A stretch of DNA of 64,000 nucleotides from Synechococcus sp. WH 5701 (GTDB lineage: Bacteria; Cyanobacteriota; Cyanobacteriia; PCC-6307; Cyanobiaceae), in the NCBI RefSeq assembly GCF_000153045.1, contig NZ_CH724159.1, forward strand, positions 1,121,844-1,185,843, written 5' to 3'. Made by a program: the position numbers and the translations under genes. The notes beneath the pieces are model-generated. The model was not told where the DNA came from. It did no database searches and saw nothing but the letters and a program-made list of their open reading frames with translations. Shown here in pieces: positions 31,121 to 39,792 of this stretch (its first letter is position 1; each line of letters opens with the position of its first letter).

Positions 31121-31813
31121 TCAGCCCAGCCGGCTCGCGGCCGTTGGCTGGACCTGACCGCGGAGCTGCGCGTCGAAGAAGCGGCGCAGCTCCCCGGCTC
31201 TCTTGACCGGCTGGCCGTAGGCGCTGCCGCCATGGTGCAGCGGGAAGGACGCCCACTCCCCAGCCAGGCGGGCCATGGCCTCATCGGAGAGCTGGCCCCG
31301 GTCGACCGACGCGAGGGCACCACGCTGATCGGCCAGGTAGAGGGCGGCCTGATCCTGGTTGGCAGGCCCGAAACCGCTCAGACCCAGGCGGCGGCTGGCC
31401 GCCTTCCAGGTGGCTGGCAGCATCTGGTACGCCCCGGCGGCGGCACTGGCATAGCGCTTGACCACCACGATGTCTGGATGACGCTCCAGGGAGGAGACCA
31501 GCGCTCCGCCGTAAAGGGTGCGGTAGCCGTCGGGGGAACCCTCGGCCCAGGTGCCCTCGGCAAAGCGGATCGTGGCCAGCAGGGCCCGCCGTTGGCGCGT
31601 GAGGGGATAGCGGACAGCACTAGGGGTGGGCCGGGCCACGGCAATGGCAGGCGCCGCCAGCGCTGGCGAAGGCGGAACGGGAGGCGCGGGTGGAAGTGGA
31701 ACCGCAGCCAGCGCAGCGCCATAGCGGCTGGAGATCAGTGCCGGCAGGGCCAGCAGCAGGACGGTGGTGCCGACAGCCTCGATGGGCCCACGGGATGCTC
31801 CCTTGGCAACCAT
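31121..31813 (-). CDS. Lambda-endolysin-like lytic transglycosylase (GH104), exported
   Basis: 230 residues: an N-terminal membrane/signal helix (IEAVGTTVLLLALPALISS), a Pro/Ala-rich linker, then a ~145-residue domain that follows phage lambda endolysin R element by element: IRFAEGT (catalytic Glu), YRTLYGGALV, RHPDIVVV, GAYQMLPATW, LGLSGFGPANQDQAALYLADQRGAL, VDRGQ and GEWASFPLHHG. This family cuts peptidoglycan between MurNAc and GlcNAc. No other phage genes lie nearby, and the added signal/anchor and linker point to a cellular enzyme that remodels the wall rather than a prophage lysin. Confidence 0.85.
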   Translation of the reverse strand: MVAKGASRGPIEAVGTTVLLLALPALISSRYGAALAAVPLPPAPPVPPSPALAAPAIAVARPTPSAVRYPLTRQRRALLATIRFAEGTWAEGSPDGYRTLYGGALVSSLERHPDIVVVKRYASAAAGAYQMLPATWKAASRRLGLSGFGPANQDQAALYLADQRGALASVDRGQLSDEAMARLAGEWASFPLHHGGSAYGQPVKRAGELRRFFDAQLRGQVQPTAASRLG

Positions 31814-32025
31814 GCCGAATCAAATTCTTAAAGATCGTGAAACTGTGCTGGTTGTCACATCCTTCCGGCGTCGACCGCCTGATGGGCTGGACAGAAGGTG
31901 CCCTGCCGTGCGTTCCGGGCAGCCCGCAACCTCCACCGGGCCCGGATCGGCCACCAGCACAGGGGCTCCAAGCGCTGGAACTATCACAGATCGCTGGATC
32001 GGCAAGCCTTCTCACCAGGGCTGGC

Positions 32026-32044
32026 TGATCAGGTCCGCTGATCA
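32026..32044 (-). terminator. Hairpin after trpS, no T tract
   Basis: Perfect 7-bp stem TGATCAG / CTGATCA with a 5-base loop, 16 bases past the trpS stop, with a further partial pairing (CTGGC 32021-32025 with GCCAG 32052-32056). It lacks a T run on either strand, so it may be a weak or factor-dependent terminator or an RNA-stabilising hairpin. The rest of 31814-32059 shows no gene. Confidence 0.35.
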
Positions 32045-32059
32045 ATCTGCAGCCAGCGA

Positions 32060-33076
32060 TCAGCGTGCCGGCAGAAATCCCATGGCCGCACGTACCCTCT
32101 CCAGGGAGGCCTCGGCCACGACGCTGGCCCGCTCGCGGCCACGGCGCAGCACCTGATCGAGGTAGCCCGCCTCGGCCCGGATGGCCTCATAGCGCTCCTG
32201 CAGGGGGCGAAGAGCTTCCACGGCCGCCTCCGCCAACAGCGGCTTGAACTGACCCCAGCCCATCGAGGCGCACTCACGGGCAGCAGCCTCCCGGCCCACC
32301 CCACTGAGCAGGGCATAGAGCCCCAAAAGATTGTCGGCCTCGGGTCGCTCGGGGTTGCCGAACTCCAGCCCCATCACCGGATCGGTCTTGGCCCGCTTGA
32401 TCTTGCGGGTGATCAGCTCGGGGGGATCGAGCAGGTTGACGCGGGAGCCTTCGTTGGGGTCGCTCTTGCTCATCTTGCTGCGGCCATCGACCAGGCTCAT
32501 CACCCGGGCGCCCTCGGTGAGGATCAGCGGCTCGGGCACTTTCAGCAGCGGCTCGTCTTCCGGCGCAAAGCGAGCGTTGATCCGCTGCTGGGCGATGTCG
32601 CGAGCCAGCTCCAGATGCTGCTTCTGGTCTTCGCCCACTGGCACCAGATCGGCGTCATAAAGGAGGATGTCTGCCGCCATCAGCACGGGGTAATCCAGCA
32701 GACCCACTGAGACGTTCTCGCCCTGCTTGCGGGCCTTTTCCTTGAACTGGATCATCCGCTCCAGCCAGTTCAGCGGCGTGACGCAGTTCAGAAGCCAGGT
32801 GAGCTCGCTGTGGGCCGTGACCTGGCTCTGAACAAAGACGCTGGAACGCTCAGGATCAATGCCGCTGGCCAGGTAAAGCGCGGCGGTGCGGAGGGTGTTC
32901 TCAGCCAGCAGCGCCGGATCATGGGGAACCGTGATGGCATGCAGATCGACCACACAGAAGAACGTGTCGTGATCGTCTTGAAGGCTGACCCAGTTGCGAA
33001 TGGCCCCGAGCCAGTTGCCCAGGTGCAAAGAGCCGGTGGGTTGAACACCGGAGAGGACCCTGGGCCTGCCGCTCAC
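32060..33076 (-). CDS. trpS: Tryptophanyl-tRNA synthetase
   Basis: Charges tRNA-Trp. 338 residues starting at GTG 33076. Class I signatures: RVLSGVQPTGSLHLGNWLG (the HIGH-equivalent LHLGN) and the KMSKS loop in DGRSKMSKSDPN. DADLVPVGEDQKQHLELARD is the usual TrpRS active-site helix. The GTG overlaps the stop of the upstream hypothetical gene by 4 bases. Confidence 0.97.
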   Translation of the reverse strand: MSGRPRVLSGVQPTGSLHLGNWLGAIRNWVSLQDDHDTFFCVVDLHAITVPHDPALLAENTLRTAALYLASGIDPERSSVFVQSQVTAHSELTWLLNCVTPLNWLERMIQFKEKARKQGENVSVGLLDYPVLMAADILLYDADLVPVGEDQKQHLELARDIAQQRINARFAPEDEPLLKVPEPLILTEGARVMSLVDGRSKMSKSDPNEGSRVNLLDPPELITRKIKRAKTDPVMGLEFGNPERPEADNLLGLYALLSGVGREAAARECASMGWGQFKPLLAEAAVEALRPLQERYEAIRAEAGYLDQVLRRGRERASVVAEASLERVRAAMGFLPAR

Positions 33077-33651
33077 GGCTGCGTCTCAGCCGTGTCTGCG
33101 GAAGGGGCGGCTACCGGATCCGGGCTGTCCTGGCTGACGACCTCAGGCCCGCTTGTGACCTCCTCCGGCTCGGAGATCACCACCTCAAGGGCCTGATCTG
33201 GAGCCTCGGCAGCCTCCGGCTCGGGGGCTGGGGCCTGGGGGCGGCTGGGCCGTGCGAAGGGATCCGGACGGCTGGAGCGACGCTCCCCACGGCCCTCAGC
33301 AGGGGCTCGCCGGGCCCGCTGCCCGTCACGGGGGGTGCCCTCGTTGCGGGGTGCGCCGCCCTGGGCGCGGTGCTCCGCCAGCAGGGCGTCCAGTTGCCCC
33401 TGCTCCAGAAGCTGGGCCACGGTGCGGATCGAGAAACCCAGGGCCGCCACGGTGGAACGGAGCTGGAAGGCGTCCTGAACGGCCTGGGCGGCCCGTTGTT
33501 CGTTCTCGCTCAGGCGGATGCGAAAGCCTCCGGCTTCGCGCTCACGTCCGCCGCCCCCGCCACTACTGCCCCGCCCCGACTCGATGCGCCGGGCGCGGGC
33601 GGGCTGGTCCTGCTCAGACTGGGGCACTGCTGCTGTGTTCTCGTCGGCCAT
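33073..33651 (-). CDS. Conserved-type hypothetical protein, low-complexity tails
   Basis: 192 residues from ATG 33651 (MADENTAAV); five extra codons upstream are possible. A charged, Gly/Arg-rich N-terminus (SGGGGGRER) leads to a folded-looking helical core (FRIRLSENEQRAAQAVQ, FSIRTVAQLLEQGQLDALL), then a long Arg/Pro/Glu-rich disordered tail. The Gly-Arg patch could bind RNA. No family recognised. Translationally coupled to trpS. Confidence 0.7.
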   Translation of the reverse strand: MADENTAAVPQSEQDQPARARRIESGRGSSGGGGGREREAGGFRIRLSENEQRAAQAVQDAFQLRSTVAALGFSIRTVAQLLEQGQLDALLAEHRAQGGAPRNEGTPRDGQRARRAPAEGRGERRSSRPDPFARPSRPQAPAPEPEAAEAPDQALEVVISEPEEVTSGPEVVSQDSPDPVAAPSADTAETQP

Positions 33652-33695
33652 CGCCGGAGCCTTCAATCAGGGGGCAAGTGTGCCGCATCAACGGT

Positions 33696-34193
33696 TCAAG
33701 GAGCTGCCAACCAGAGCAGCCGGTGGGGTTCAGCCGTACCGGCGCGGGCGAGAATCAACAAAGGCAATGGCCGAGGACCTGAAGCGGCAAAGGACTGCTG
33801 ATAGCGGGCGAGAAAGGCGAGGTAGATCTCCAGGGTCCAGCCGCCATGGCCCCGCTCCTGGGCCTGCCAGTGCCGTTTCAGAGCCAGCCGGCAGGCCTCC
33901 TCACCGAACTCACGCCAGCAGTGGGCTTCTGCCGCCTCTTGGCTCAGTCCTTCACGGCAGCAGTGGCGGAAGGCCTCCAGCTCAGGGGCCGCAGCCGTGC
34001 AGTCAGGCGGCAACTCCGCCGCGAGGCGCTCCACCGGTATCGCCTGCAGCTTCAACCAGCAGCGCTCCAGCAGCAGCACCGGCAGCTCCCCGTGCCAGTA
34101 CCGCTCCTGTTGATGCTGGTGCAGCCGCCGGGCCAGCTCCAGCTCCAGACGGGGGGTGAGCTTCAGACTGGAGGCTTCGGCCGTCTTCACCAT
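33696..34193 (-). CDS. Hypothetical helical protein
   Basis: 165 residues from ATG 34193. Helical, with several Cys (ERCWLK, DCTAAAP, RHCCREG, HCWREFG, EACRLA) and Trp residues, no signal peptide and no membrane segment. No family recognised. It lies 44 bases upstream of the trpS-linked gene and is divergent from the DUF697 gene (104 bases between). Confidence 0.6.
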   Translation of the reverse strand: MVKTAEASSLKLTPRLELELARRLHQHQQERYWHGELPVLLLERCWLKLQAIPVERLAAELPPDCTAAAPELEAFRHCCREGLSQEAAEAHCWREFGEEACRLALKRHWQAQERGHGGWTLEIYLAFLARYQQSFAASGPRPLPLLILARAGTAEPHRLLWLAAP

Positions 34194-34297
34194 GGCAAGG
34201 CCTCTCGACCTGACCAGTCTGGGGGTGATCCAGGCCGCCTGGGCAGGAGTGGTCGGGTGAGCTAGAGAGGCACTGCTTCGGCAGCGCCGTACCGCTC

Positions 34298-35707
34298 TTG
34301 ACCACCCCCGCCGCCTCCCCGGTCACCGCCGCTCACGCCTCCGCAAGCGACGCCGGGGTCAAGCCGAGGAGCTGGCGGCCGGGGATGCCCTGGATGCCAG
34401 CGGCCCTGGTGCTGGCCGGCGGCCTGCTCCTGGGCGACAGCCTGCATGGCAGCTTCTCCGGTGCTGTGGTGGTTGCCGCGGCGGCTGGGGGCCTGTGGTG
34501 GCTCAGCCGCGGCAAGGCCAAGATCCAACCCAGGCTTCCCTCCAGCTGGAGCGGCTGGATCGAGCGCTGCGACGGGCTGCTGAATCAGTTCGAGCGGCTC
34601 CAGCCCACTGAGAACGACCCCGCCGTAAGCGCCCAGCAGGAGGGCCGGCGCCAGCACCTTCAGCAGCTTCGCGACCGTCAGTCGCGACAGCAGTTGCACG
34701 TGGGGCTGGCCGGGGTCAGCCTGCCGCCAGTGAGCCTGCAGCCGGAGCTGATCCGGGCACTCAAGGCCCCCCTGCCCCTCTGCCTGCACTGGGGCCATCC
34801 TCTGCCGAGCCACAGCCCCGACTGGCGTTGGCCGCTGCTGTTCCAACGGTGCGACCTGCTGCTTGTTCACCTGGAGACCCCCCTGAGGGCCGCAGATCTG
34901 CGCTGGCTCGAATCCCTGCCCAGGGGTCAGGCCGTGTTCTTGCTGGTATCGAGCTGCGTTCCAGCCCCGCGGCCGGAGCTCGAGCAGGAGTTGCGCGCCC
35001 AGCTGCCAGGGTCTTTGGCCGATCAGGTGATCCTCTGGAGCGGCGAGGAGGAGCAGCTCAGCGCTGCCCTTGAGCCCTGCAGCCGGATGCTTCGGGCCCG
35101 CGGCCGGGGCCTGCTGCTGCAGACCGAGCTGCGCTGCCTCGAGACCCTGCACGCGGAGTGGCAAATCAAGCTGGAAGGCCTGAGGCGGGAGCGTCTCGAT
35201 GGGTTGGTGCGTCGCACCCAGTGGCTGGTGGCCGCCGGGGTGTTCGCGGCCCCCATGCCCAGCGTCGATGTGCTGGTGCTGGCGGTGGCCAATGGCCTGA
35301 TGCTCAAGGAGATGGCCGAGCTCTGGGATTGCCCCTGGCAGCTGGCCCAGCTGCGCGAAGCCGCCACTGAGCTGGCCAAGGCGGCGCTGGCCCTGGGCGT
35401 GACCGAGTGGACCAGCCAGGCCCTGCTCGCGGCGATGCGCCTGGAGGGAACCACCTGGCTGGTGGGGGGGGCACTGCAGGCCCTGAGCGCCGCCTATCTC
35501 ACCCGGGTGGTGGCCCATGCCATGGCCGACGTGCTCGCTCTCTCCAGCGGGGTGCCCGAACTGGATCTGCAGACCCTCCGCCAACAGGCCCCCCTGCTGG
35601 TGGCCAGGGCCGCCGAGGTGGAGCGACTCGATTGGAAGGGGTTCCTCAGCCAGGGACAGGCCTGGTGGCACAGCCAGGTGAGTCCGGGGCTGGGGAGCGC
35701 AGGCTGA
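34298..35707 (+). CDS. DUF697 (YcjF-like) membrane protein
   Basis: 469 residues from a TTG at 34298; a start further in is possible. N-terminal hydrophobic hairpin (MPAALVLAGGLLLGDSL... AVVVAAAAGGLWWL), a central region that resembles a GTPase fold without Walker motifs (no GxxxxGKS), then a C-terminal DUF697 domain with two hydrophobic helices: RTQWLVAAGVFAAPMPSVDVLVLAVANGLMLKEMAELW and ALLAAMRLEGTTWLVGGALQAL. Other cyanobacterial DUF697 proteins carry an Era-like GTPase. Here the nucleotide site seems lost. Function unknown, probably in the inner or thylakoid membrane. Confidence 0.75.
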   Translation: MTTPAASPVTAAHASASDAGVKPRSWRPGMPWMPAALVLAGGLLLGDSLHGSFSGAVVVAAAAGGLWWLSRGKAKIQPRLPSSWSGWIERCDGLLNQFERLQPTENDPAVSAQQEGRRQHLQQLRDRQSRQQLHVGLAGVSLPPVSLQPELIRALKAPLPLCLHWGHPLPSHSPDWRWPLLFQRCDLLLVHLETPLRAADLRWLESLPRGQAVFLLVSSCVPAPRPELEQELRAQLPGSLADQVILWSGEEEQLSAALEPCSRMLRARGRGLLLQTELRCLETLHAEWQIKLEGLRRERLDGLVRRTQWLVAAGVFAAPMPSVDVLVLAVANGLMLKEMAELWDCPWQLAQLREAATELAKAALALGVTEWTSQALLAAMRLEGTTWLVGGALQALSAAYLTRVVAHAMADVLALSSGVPELDLQTLRQQAPLLVARAAEVERLDWKGFLSQGQAWWHSQVSPGLGSAG

Positions 35708-35727
35708 AGCCCGCAGCCCGTCACTTC

Positions 35728-35839
35728 TTCATGAAGCCTTGATGAAGCTGTTCATGAAGTTCTCCTTAGACAAAAAACGATTCAAGGCTTTCACTGGTCA
35801 GAACGAAGGCTTTGCCTAGCGTCGATTGGCGCCCACTAT
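35728..35839 (+). promoter_or_regulatory. psbA upstream region with phased direct repeats
   Basis: Three related units, TTCATGAAG (35728), TTGATGAAG (35739) and TTCATGAAG (35751), recur every 11-12 bases; two are palindromic cores. Further down AAGGCTTT occurs at 35784 and 35806 (22 bases apart), the second touching a possible -35 (TTGCCT 35812-35817). A possible -10 CACTAT lies at 35834-35839, which would give a 5' leader of about 70 bases. I see no good match to the HLR1 light-response element (paired TTACA). Confidence 0.45.
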
Positions 35840-35918
35840 GTCCAGGTCCAGGGTCGGCTTCTTGAGCCTGATCCGGATCTGAATCCTGGGGCGAGTCCAT
35901 CCCGTCCTCATTCCTCCA

Positions 35919-36995
35919 ATGACCACGGCCGTTCGCAGCGGACGCGCTGGCAACTGGGAAAACTTCTGTCAGTGGGTCACCTCCACCGACAACCGCATTT
36001 ATGTCGGTTGGTTCGGTGTGCTGATGATTCCCTGCCTCCTGTCAGCCACCATCTGCTTCATCATTGCCTTCATCGCCGCTCCCCCCGTCGACATCGACGG
36101 CATCCGGGAGCCGGTCGCAGGATCATTCCTGTACGGCAACAACATCATCTCCGGCGCCGTTGTTCCTTCCAGCAACGCCATCGGCCTGCACTTCTACCCG
36201 ATCTGGGAAGCCGCCAGCCTCGACGAGTGGCTGTACAACGGCGGTCCTTATCAGCTTGTGGTCTTCCACTTCCTGATCGGCATCGCCTGCTACATGGGCC
36301 GCCAGTGGGAACTCTCCTACCGCCTCGGCATGCGCCCCTGGATCTGCGTGGCCTATTCGGCACCCCTCTCGGCCGCCTTTGCCGTGTTCCTGATCTACCC
36401 CTTCGGTCAGGGTTCCTTCTCCGACGGCATGCCCCTCGGCATCTCCGGCACCTTCAACTTCATGTTGGTGTTCCAGGCCGAGCACAACATCCTGATGCAC
36501 CCCTTCCACATGCTGGGTGTGGCGGGTGTGTTCGGTGGCTCGCTGTTCTCCGCCATGCACGGTTCGCTGGTGACCTCTTCGCTGGTGCGTGAGACCACCG
36601 AGAGCGAGAGCCAGAACTACGGTTACAAGTTCGGCCAGGAAGAGGAGACCTACAACATCGTGGCTGCCCACGGTTACTTCGGTCGCCTGATTTTCCAATA
36701 CGCCTCGTTCAACAACAGCCGCAGCCTGCACTTCTTCCTGGCTGCCTGGCCCGTGGTCGGCATCTGGTTCACCGCCCTTGGCGTGAGCACGATGGCCTTC
36801 AACCTGAACGGTTTCAACTTCAACCAGTCGATCCTGGATTCCCAGGGCCGTGTGTTGAACACCTGGGCCGACATCCTCAACCGTGCCAACCTCGGTTTCG
36901 AGGTGATGCACGAGCGCAATGCCCACAACTTCCCGCTCGATCTGGCCACCAGCGAGATCGTGCCCGTGGCCTTCACGGCCCCTGCGATCGGCTGA
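35919..36995 (+). CDS. psbA: Photosystem II D1 protein
   Basis: Reaction-centre core subunit that binds P680 chlorophylls, pheophytin, QB and the manganese cluster. 358 residues, ending with the standard processed tail after [18 protein letters not shown]. Identical family signatures throughout ([56 protein letters not shown]). The residue facing pheophytin is Gln ([10 protein letters not shown]), the D1:1 low-light form; the high-light D1:2 form has Glu there. No Shine-Dalgarno is visible before the ATG. A strong terminator follows, and the manganese-type transporter genes come next. Confidence 0.99.
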   Translation: MTTAVRSGRAGNWENFCQWVTSTDNRIYVGWFGVLMIPCLLSATICFIIAFIAAPPVDIDGIREPVAGSFLYGNNIISGAVVPSSNAIGLHFYPIWEAASLDEWLYNGGPYQLVVFHFLIGIACYMGRQWELSYRLGMRPWICVAYSAPLSAAFAVFLIYPFGQGSFSDGMPLGISGTFNFMLVFQAEHNILMHPFHMLGVAGVFGGSLFSAMHGSLVTSSLVRETTESESQNYGYKFGQEEETYNIVAAHGYFGRLIFQYASFNNSRSLHFFLAAWPVVGIWFTALGVSTMAFNLNGFNFNQSILDSQGRVLNTWADILNRANLGFEVMHERNAHNFPLDLATSEIVPVAFTAPAIG

Positions 36996-37052
36996 TCAGG
37001 CCTTCGTTCAGGTCTTTTTGCAGACCTTCCGCAGGTCCCAAGGAGACCAGCC

Positions 37053-37078
37053 AGCCCCCTCCTGGGAGGGGGCTTTTT
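37053..37078 (+). terminator. Intrinsic terminator of psbA
   Basis: Stem AGCCCCCTC(C) (37053-37062) pairs with (G)GAGGGGGCT (37065-37074), followed by a T run (37074-37078). It lies about 60 bases after the psbA stop. Confidence 0.92.
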
Positions 37079-37178
37079 GATGGGGTCAGCTTCTGGATGT
37101 CCCCCTCTAGGCACAAATACTCCGCCTCTCCCGCGAAGGCTTGAAGCGACGAATGTTCATGACAAGCTTTCTGGCAAC

Positions 37179-37192
37179 TTCAACACCTTGAA
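37179..37192. promoter_or_regulatory. Small dyad at the mntC start
   Basis: TTCAA-CACC-TTGAA overlaps the mntC start codon. It could be an operator or a translation-affecting hairpin, but a 5-bp dyad is short enough to occur by chance. Confidence 0.25.
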
Positions 37193-38190
37193 TGCGCCTC
37201 TTGCGTCGGACTGGCCAGGGTCAGCTGAAATTCGGTCGATCCCTGCCCCGACAGATGCTGCTGGTGGCCACTCTCCTGATCGGACCCCTGCTCGGACTCC
37301 TGGTCGGTGGATGCAGCTCTGAACAGGACAAGAACGGTTCGGCCGCACCGCCAGCCGGAGCGACGGATTCCCGGCCCCTGGTGCTCACCACCTTCACGAT
37401 TCTGGCTGACATGGCCCGCGAGGTGGCCGGTGATCGGGTGCGGGTGGAGTCGATCACCAAGCTCGGCGCCGAGATCCACGGCTACGAGCCGACTCCCAGC
37501 GATCTCAAACGTGCCTCCGGAGCCCAGATGGTGCTGGAGAACGGCTTCGGGCTGGAGCGCTGGGCCCAGCGCTTCTACGCAACCCTCCCCGACGTGCCCC
37601 ATGTGACCCTCACCGAGGGGATTACACCCCTGCCCATCGCCAGCGACGCCTACGAGGGCAAGCCCAACCCCCATGCCTGGATGTCCCCGCGGCTGGCCAA
37701 GATCTACGTGGAGAACATCCGCCGGGCTCTCACCAAGCTCGATCCCGCCGGCGCGGACACCTTCCGCCGCAACGCCCAGCGCTACGACGCCCAGCTGGAT
37801 GAACTTCACAACGACCTGCAGGCGTCCCTGGCGATGATTCCTCCCCGCCAGCGGGTCCTGGCCACCTGTGAAGGGGCCTTCTCCTATCTGGCCAAGGATT
37901 ACGGGCTCACCGAGGCCTACCTCTGGCCAGTGAACGCCGAGTCCCAGGTCACCCCCCAGCGCATGTCCAAACTCATTGCCCTGGTCAAGGACCGCAAGGT
38001 GCCGGCGGTGTTCTGTGAGAGCACGGTCAGCGCCGAATCCCAGATGCAGGTGGCGAAGGAAGCTGGGGCCCGCTTCGGGGGGGTGTTCTATGTGGATTCC
38101 CTCTCCCTGCCGGGCGGTCCTGCCCCCAACTTGCTTGAGCTGCAGCGGCTTAACGTGAGGACTCTGCGCTCAGGTCTGGCAGGGAGCTGA
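37192..38190 (+). CDS. mntC: Metal ABC transporter substrate-binding lipoprotein (Mn/Zn type)
   Basis: 332 residues, a cluster A-I (TroA/ZnuA/MntC) solute-binding protein. Lipoprotein signal with lipobox LVGGCSS. Metal-binding positions: His in KLGAEIHGYEP, His in KPNPHAWMSP, Glu in CESTVSAESQ (the equivalent of the conserved Glu in Mn-binding members), and the Asp in FYVDSLSLPGG. Glu at the third site and the lack of a His-rich loop favour manganese over zinc. First gene of a three-gene transporter operon starting ~110 bases after the psbA terminator. Confidence 0.9.
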   Translation: MRLLRRTGQGQLKFGRSLPRQMLLVATLLIGPLLGLLVGGCSSEQDKNGSAAPPAGATDSRPLVLTTFTILADMAREVAGDRVRVESITKLGAEIHGYEPTPSDLKRASGAQMVLENGFGLERWAQRFYATLPDVPHVTLTEGITPLPIASDAYEGKPNPHAWMSPRLAKIYVENIRRALTKLDPAGADTFRRNAQRYDAQLDELHNDLQASLAMIPPRQRVLATCEGAFSYLAKDYGLTEAYLWPVNAESQVTPQRMSKLIALVKDRKVPAVFCESTVSAESQMQVAKEAGARFGGVFYVDSLSLPGGPAPNLLELQRLNVRTLRSGLAGS

Positions 38191-38194
38191 TCTG

Positions 38195-38953
38195 ATGCAT
38201 GCATCCCTTCCTTCCGGCCCCGGTCTCGAGCGCATCTCCGTACGCAACCTCTGCGTCGACTACCACGGCGTGGTGGCCGTGCACGATGCCAGTCTCCACC
38301 TCGATGCGGGCACCATTTGTGCCCTGGTGGGAATGAACGGGGCTGGAAAATCGACCTTGTTCAAGGCACTGATGGGTTTCGTGCGCCCCTCCGCCGGAAC
38401 AATCCGCATCAACGGCCAGCCCCTGCGCCAGGCCCGCCGTTCCCAGGCCGTGGCCTATGTCCCCCAGACAGAAAGCGTCGACTGGAACTTTCCTATCAAC
38501 GTCTTTGAGGTGGTGATGATGGGCCGTTACGGCGCCATGAACGTCCTGCGCATCCCCCGCCCAGCTGACCGCAATGCTGTGCGGGAGGCGCTTGAGCGGG
38601 TTGAGCTATGGCCTCTGCGCGACCGCCAGATCGGGGCCCTCTCAGGAGGTCAGCGCAAGCGTGCCTTCGTGGCCCGCGCCCTGGCCCAGGGGGCTTCGGT
38701 GATGCTGCTCGACGAGCCCTTCACTGGCGTGGACATCCGCACCGAAAAGCTGATGATCGAGCTCTTCCAGCAGTTCCGCCGCGAGGGGCGGACGCTGATG
38801 ATCTCGACTCACGACCTCTCCCACGTGACGACCTTCTGTGACCAGGTGGTCCTGATCAACAAGACCGTGCTCGCCTACGGCGACACCGCCTCGGTGTTCA
38901 CCAGCGAGAATCTCGCCCTCACCTTCGGTGGCCTGCGCCTGGACACCCCATGA
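38195..38953 (+). CDS. mntA: Metal ABC transporter ATP-binding protein
   Basis: 252 residues. Walker A GMNGAGKSTLFKAL, Q-loop region YVPQTESVDWNFPINV (the VDWxFP pattern is typical of Mn/Zn importers), signature LSGGQRKRAFVARAL, Walker B VMLLDEPFTGVD and switch His in ISTHDLSH. Powers the MntB permease. It starts 4 bases after mntC and overlaps mntB by 4 bases. Confidence 0.94.
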   Translation: MHASLPSGPGLERISVRNLCVDYHGVVAVHDASLHLDAGTICALVGMNGAGKSTLFKALMGFVRPSAGTIRINGQPLRQARRSQAVAYVPQTESVDWNFPINVFEVVMMGRYGAMNVLRIPRPADRNAVREALERVELWPLRDRQIGALSGGQRKRAFVARALAQGASVMLLDEPFTGVDIRTEKLMIELFQQFRREGRTLMISTHDLSHVTTFCDQVVLINKTVLAYGDTASVFTSENLALTFGGLRLDTP

Positions 38954-39792
38954 CGTCGGTGCTCACCTGGCTGATGGAACCCCTCAAGCAGGACTTCATG
39001 GTGCGTGCCCTGCTGGTCAGCATCCTGGTCTCCTGTGTTTGCGGCCTGCTCTCCTGTTTCATGACCCTCAAGGGCTGGGCGTTGATGGGGGATGCGGTGT
39101 CCCACGCGGTGATGCCAGGAGTGGTGATCGCCTATGCCCTGAATCTGCCCTTTGCGGTCGGGGCCTTCGTCTTCGGGGTGGGGTCAGTCGCGGTGATCGG
39201 ATACATCAAGCAGATGACCCGGATCAAGGAGGACACGGTGATAGGCCTCGTGTTCACAGGATTTTTCGCCCTCGGCCTCACCCTGATCTCCAAGGTGCGC
39301 AGCACCATAGACCTCTCTCACATTCTTTTTGGCAACGTGCTGGGGATCAGCTCCTCGGACATCCTCCAGACGGTGGTGATCAGCCTGCTGGTTCTCACCG
39401 TGCTGATGGTGTTCCGCCGGGATCTGATCCTGTTCTGCTTCGATCCCACCCACGCCCGCTCCATCGGCATCAACACCGGCGTTCTGCACTATTTGCTGCT
39501 CTCGATGCTCTCCCTGGCGGCCGTGGCCGGCCTGCAGACCGTGGGCATCATCCTGGTGGTGGCCATGCTGGTGACGCCGGGCGCCACGGCCTACCTGCTC
39601 ACAGATCGCTTCGATCGCATGGTCTGGATCGCCATTCTCTCGGCCGTGCTCTCCAGCGTGCTGGGCATCTACTGGAGCTACTGGATGGATGCCTCCACGG
39701 CGGGCTGCATCGTGCTGGTGCAGACGGGACTGTTTCTGCTCAGTTTCCTGTTCGCGCCTCGCCACGGGCTGCTGGCCCAGCAGCGCCGTTGA
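38950..39792 (+). CDS. mntB: Metal ABC transporter permease
   Basis: 280 residues, about eight membrane helices, ABC-3 family. Signature segments: FMVRALLVSILVSCVCGLLSCFMTLKGWALMGDAVSHAVMPG at the start (GDAxSHAxLPG is the coupling motif) and ITNTGVLHYLLL-like GINTGVLHYLL in the centre. The ATG overlaps the mntA stop (ATGA), and the stop overlaps the possible TTG start of the next gene. Confidence 0.94.
   Translation: MTSVLTWLMEPLKQDFMVRALLVSILVSCVCGLLSCFMTLKGWALMGDAVSHAVMPGVVIAYALNLPFAVGAFVFGVGSVAVIGYIKQMTRIKEDTVIGLVFTGFFALGLTLISKVRSTIDLSHILFGNVLGISSSDILQTVVISLLVLTVLMVFRRDLILFCFDPTHARSIGINTGVLHYLLLSMLSLAAVAGLQTVGIILVVAMLVTPGATAYLLTDRFDRMVWIAILSAVLSSVLGIYWSYWMDASTAGCIVLVQTGLFLLSFLFAPRHGLLAQQRR

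Noticed and set aside
31121..31813. Prophage, suggested by the endolysin-like gene
   Set aside because: No holin, terminase, capsid, tail or integrase gene lies nearby, and the protein has a cellular-type export helix.
35771..35777. AAAAAA run upstream of psbA as the T tract of a minus-strand terminator
   Set aside because: No stable hairpin precedes it on the minus strand, and no minus-strand gene ends there.
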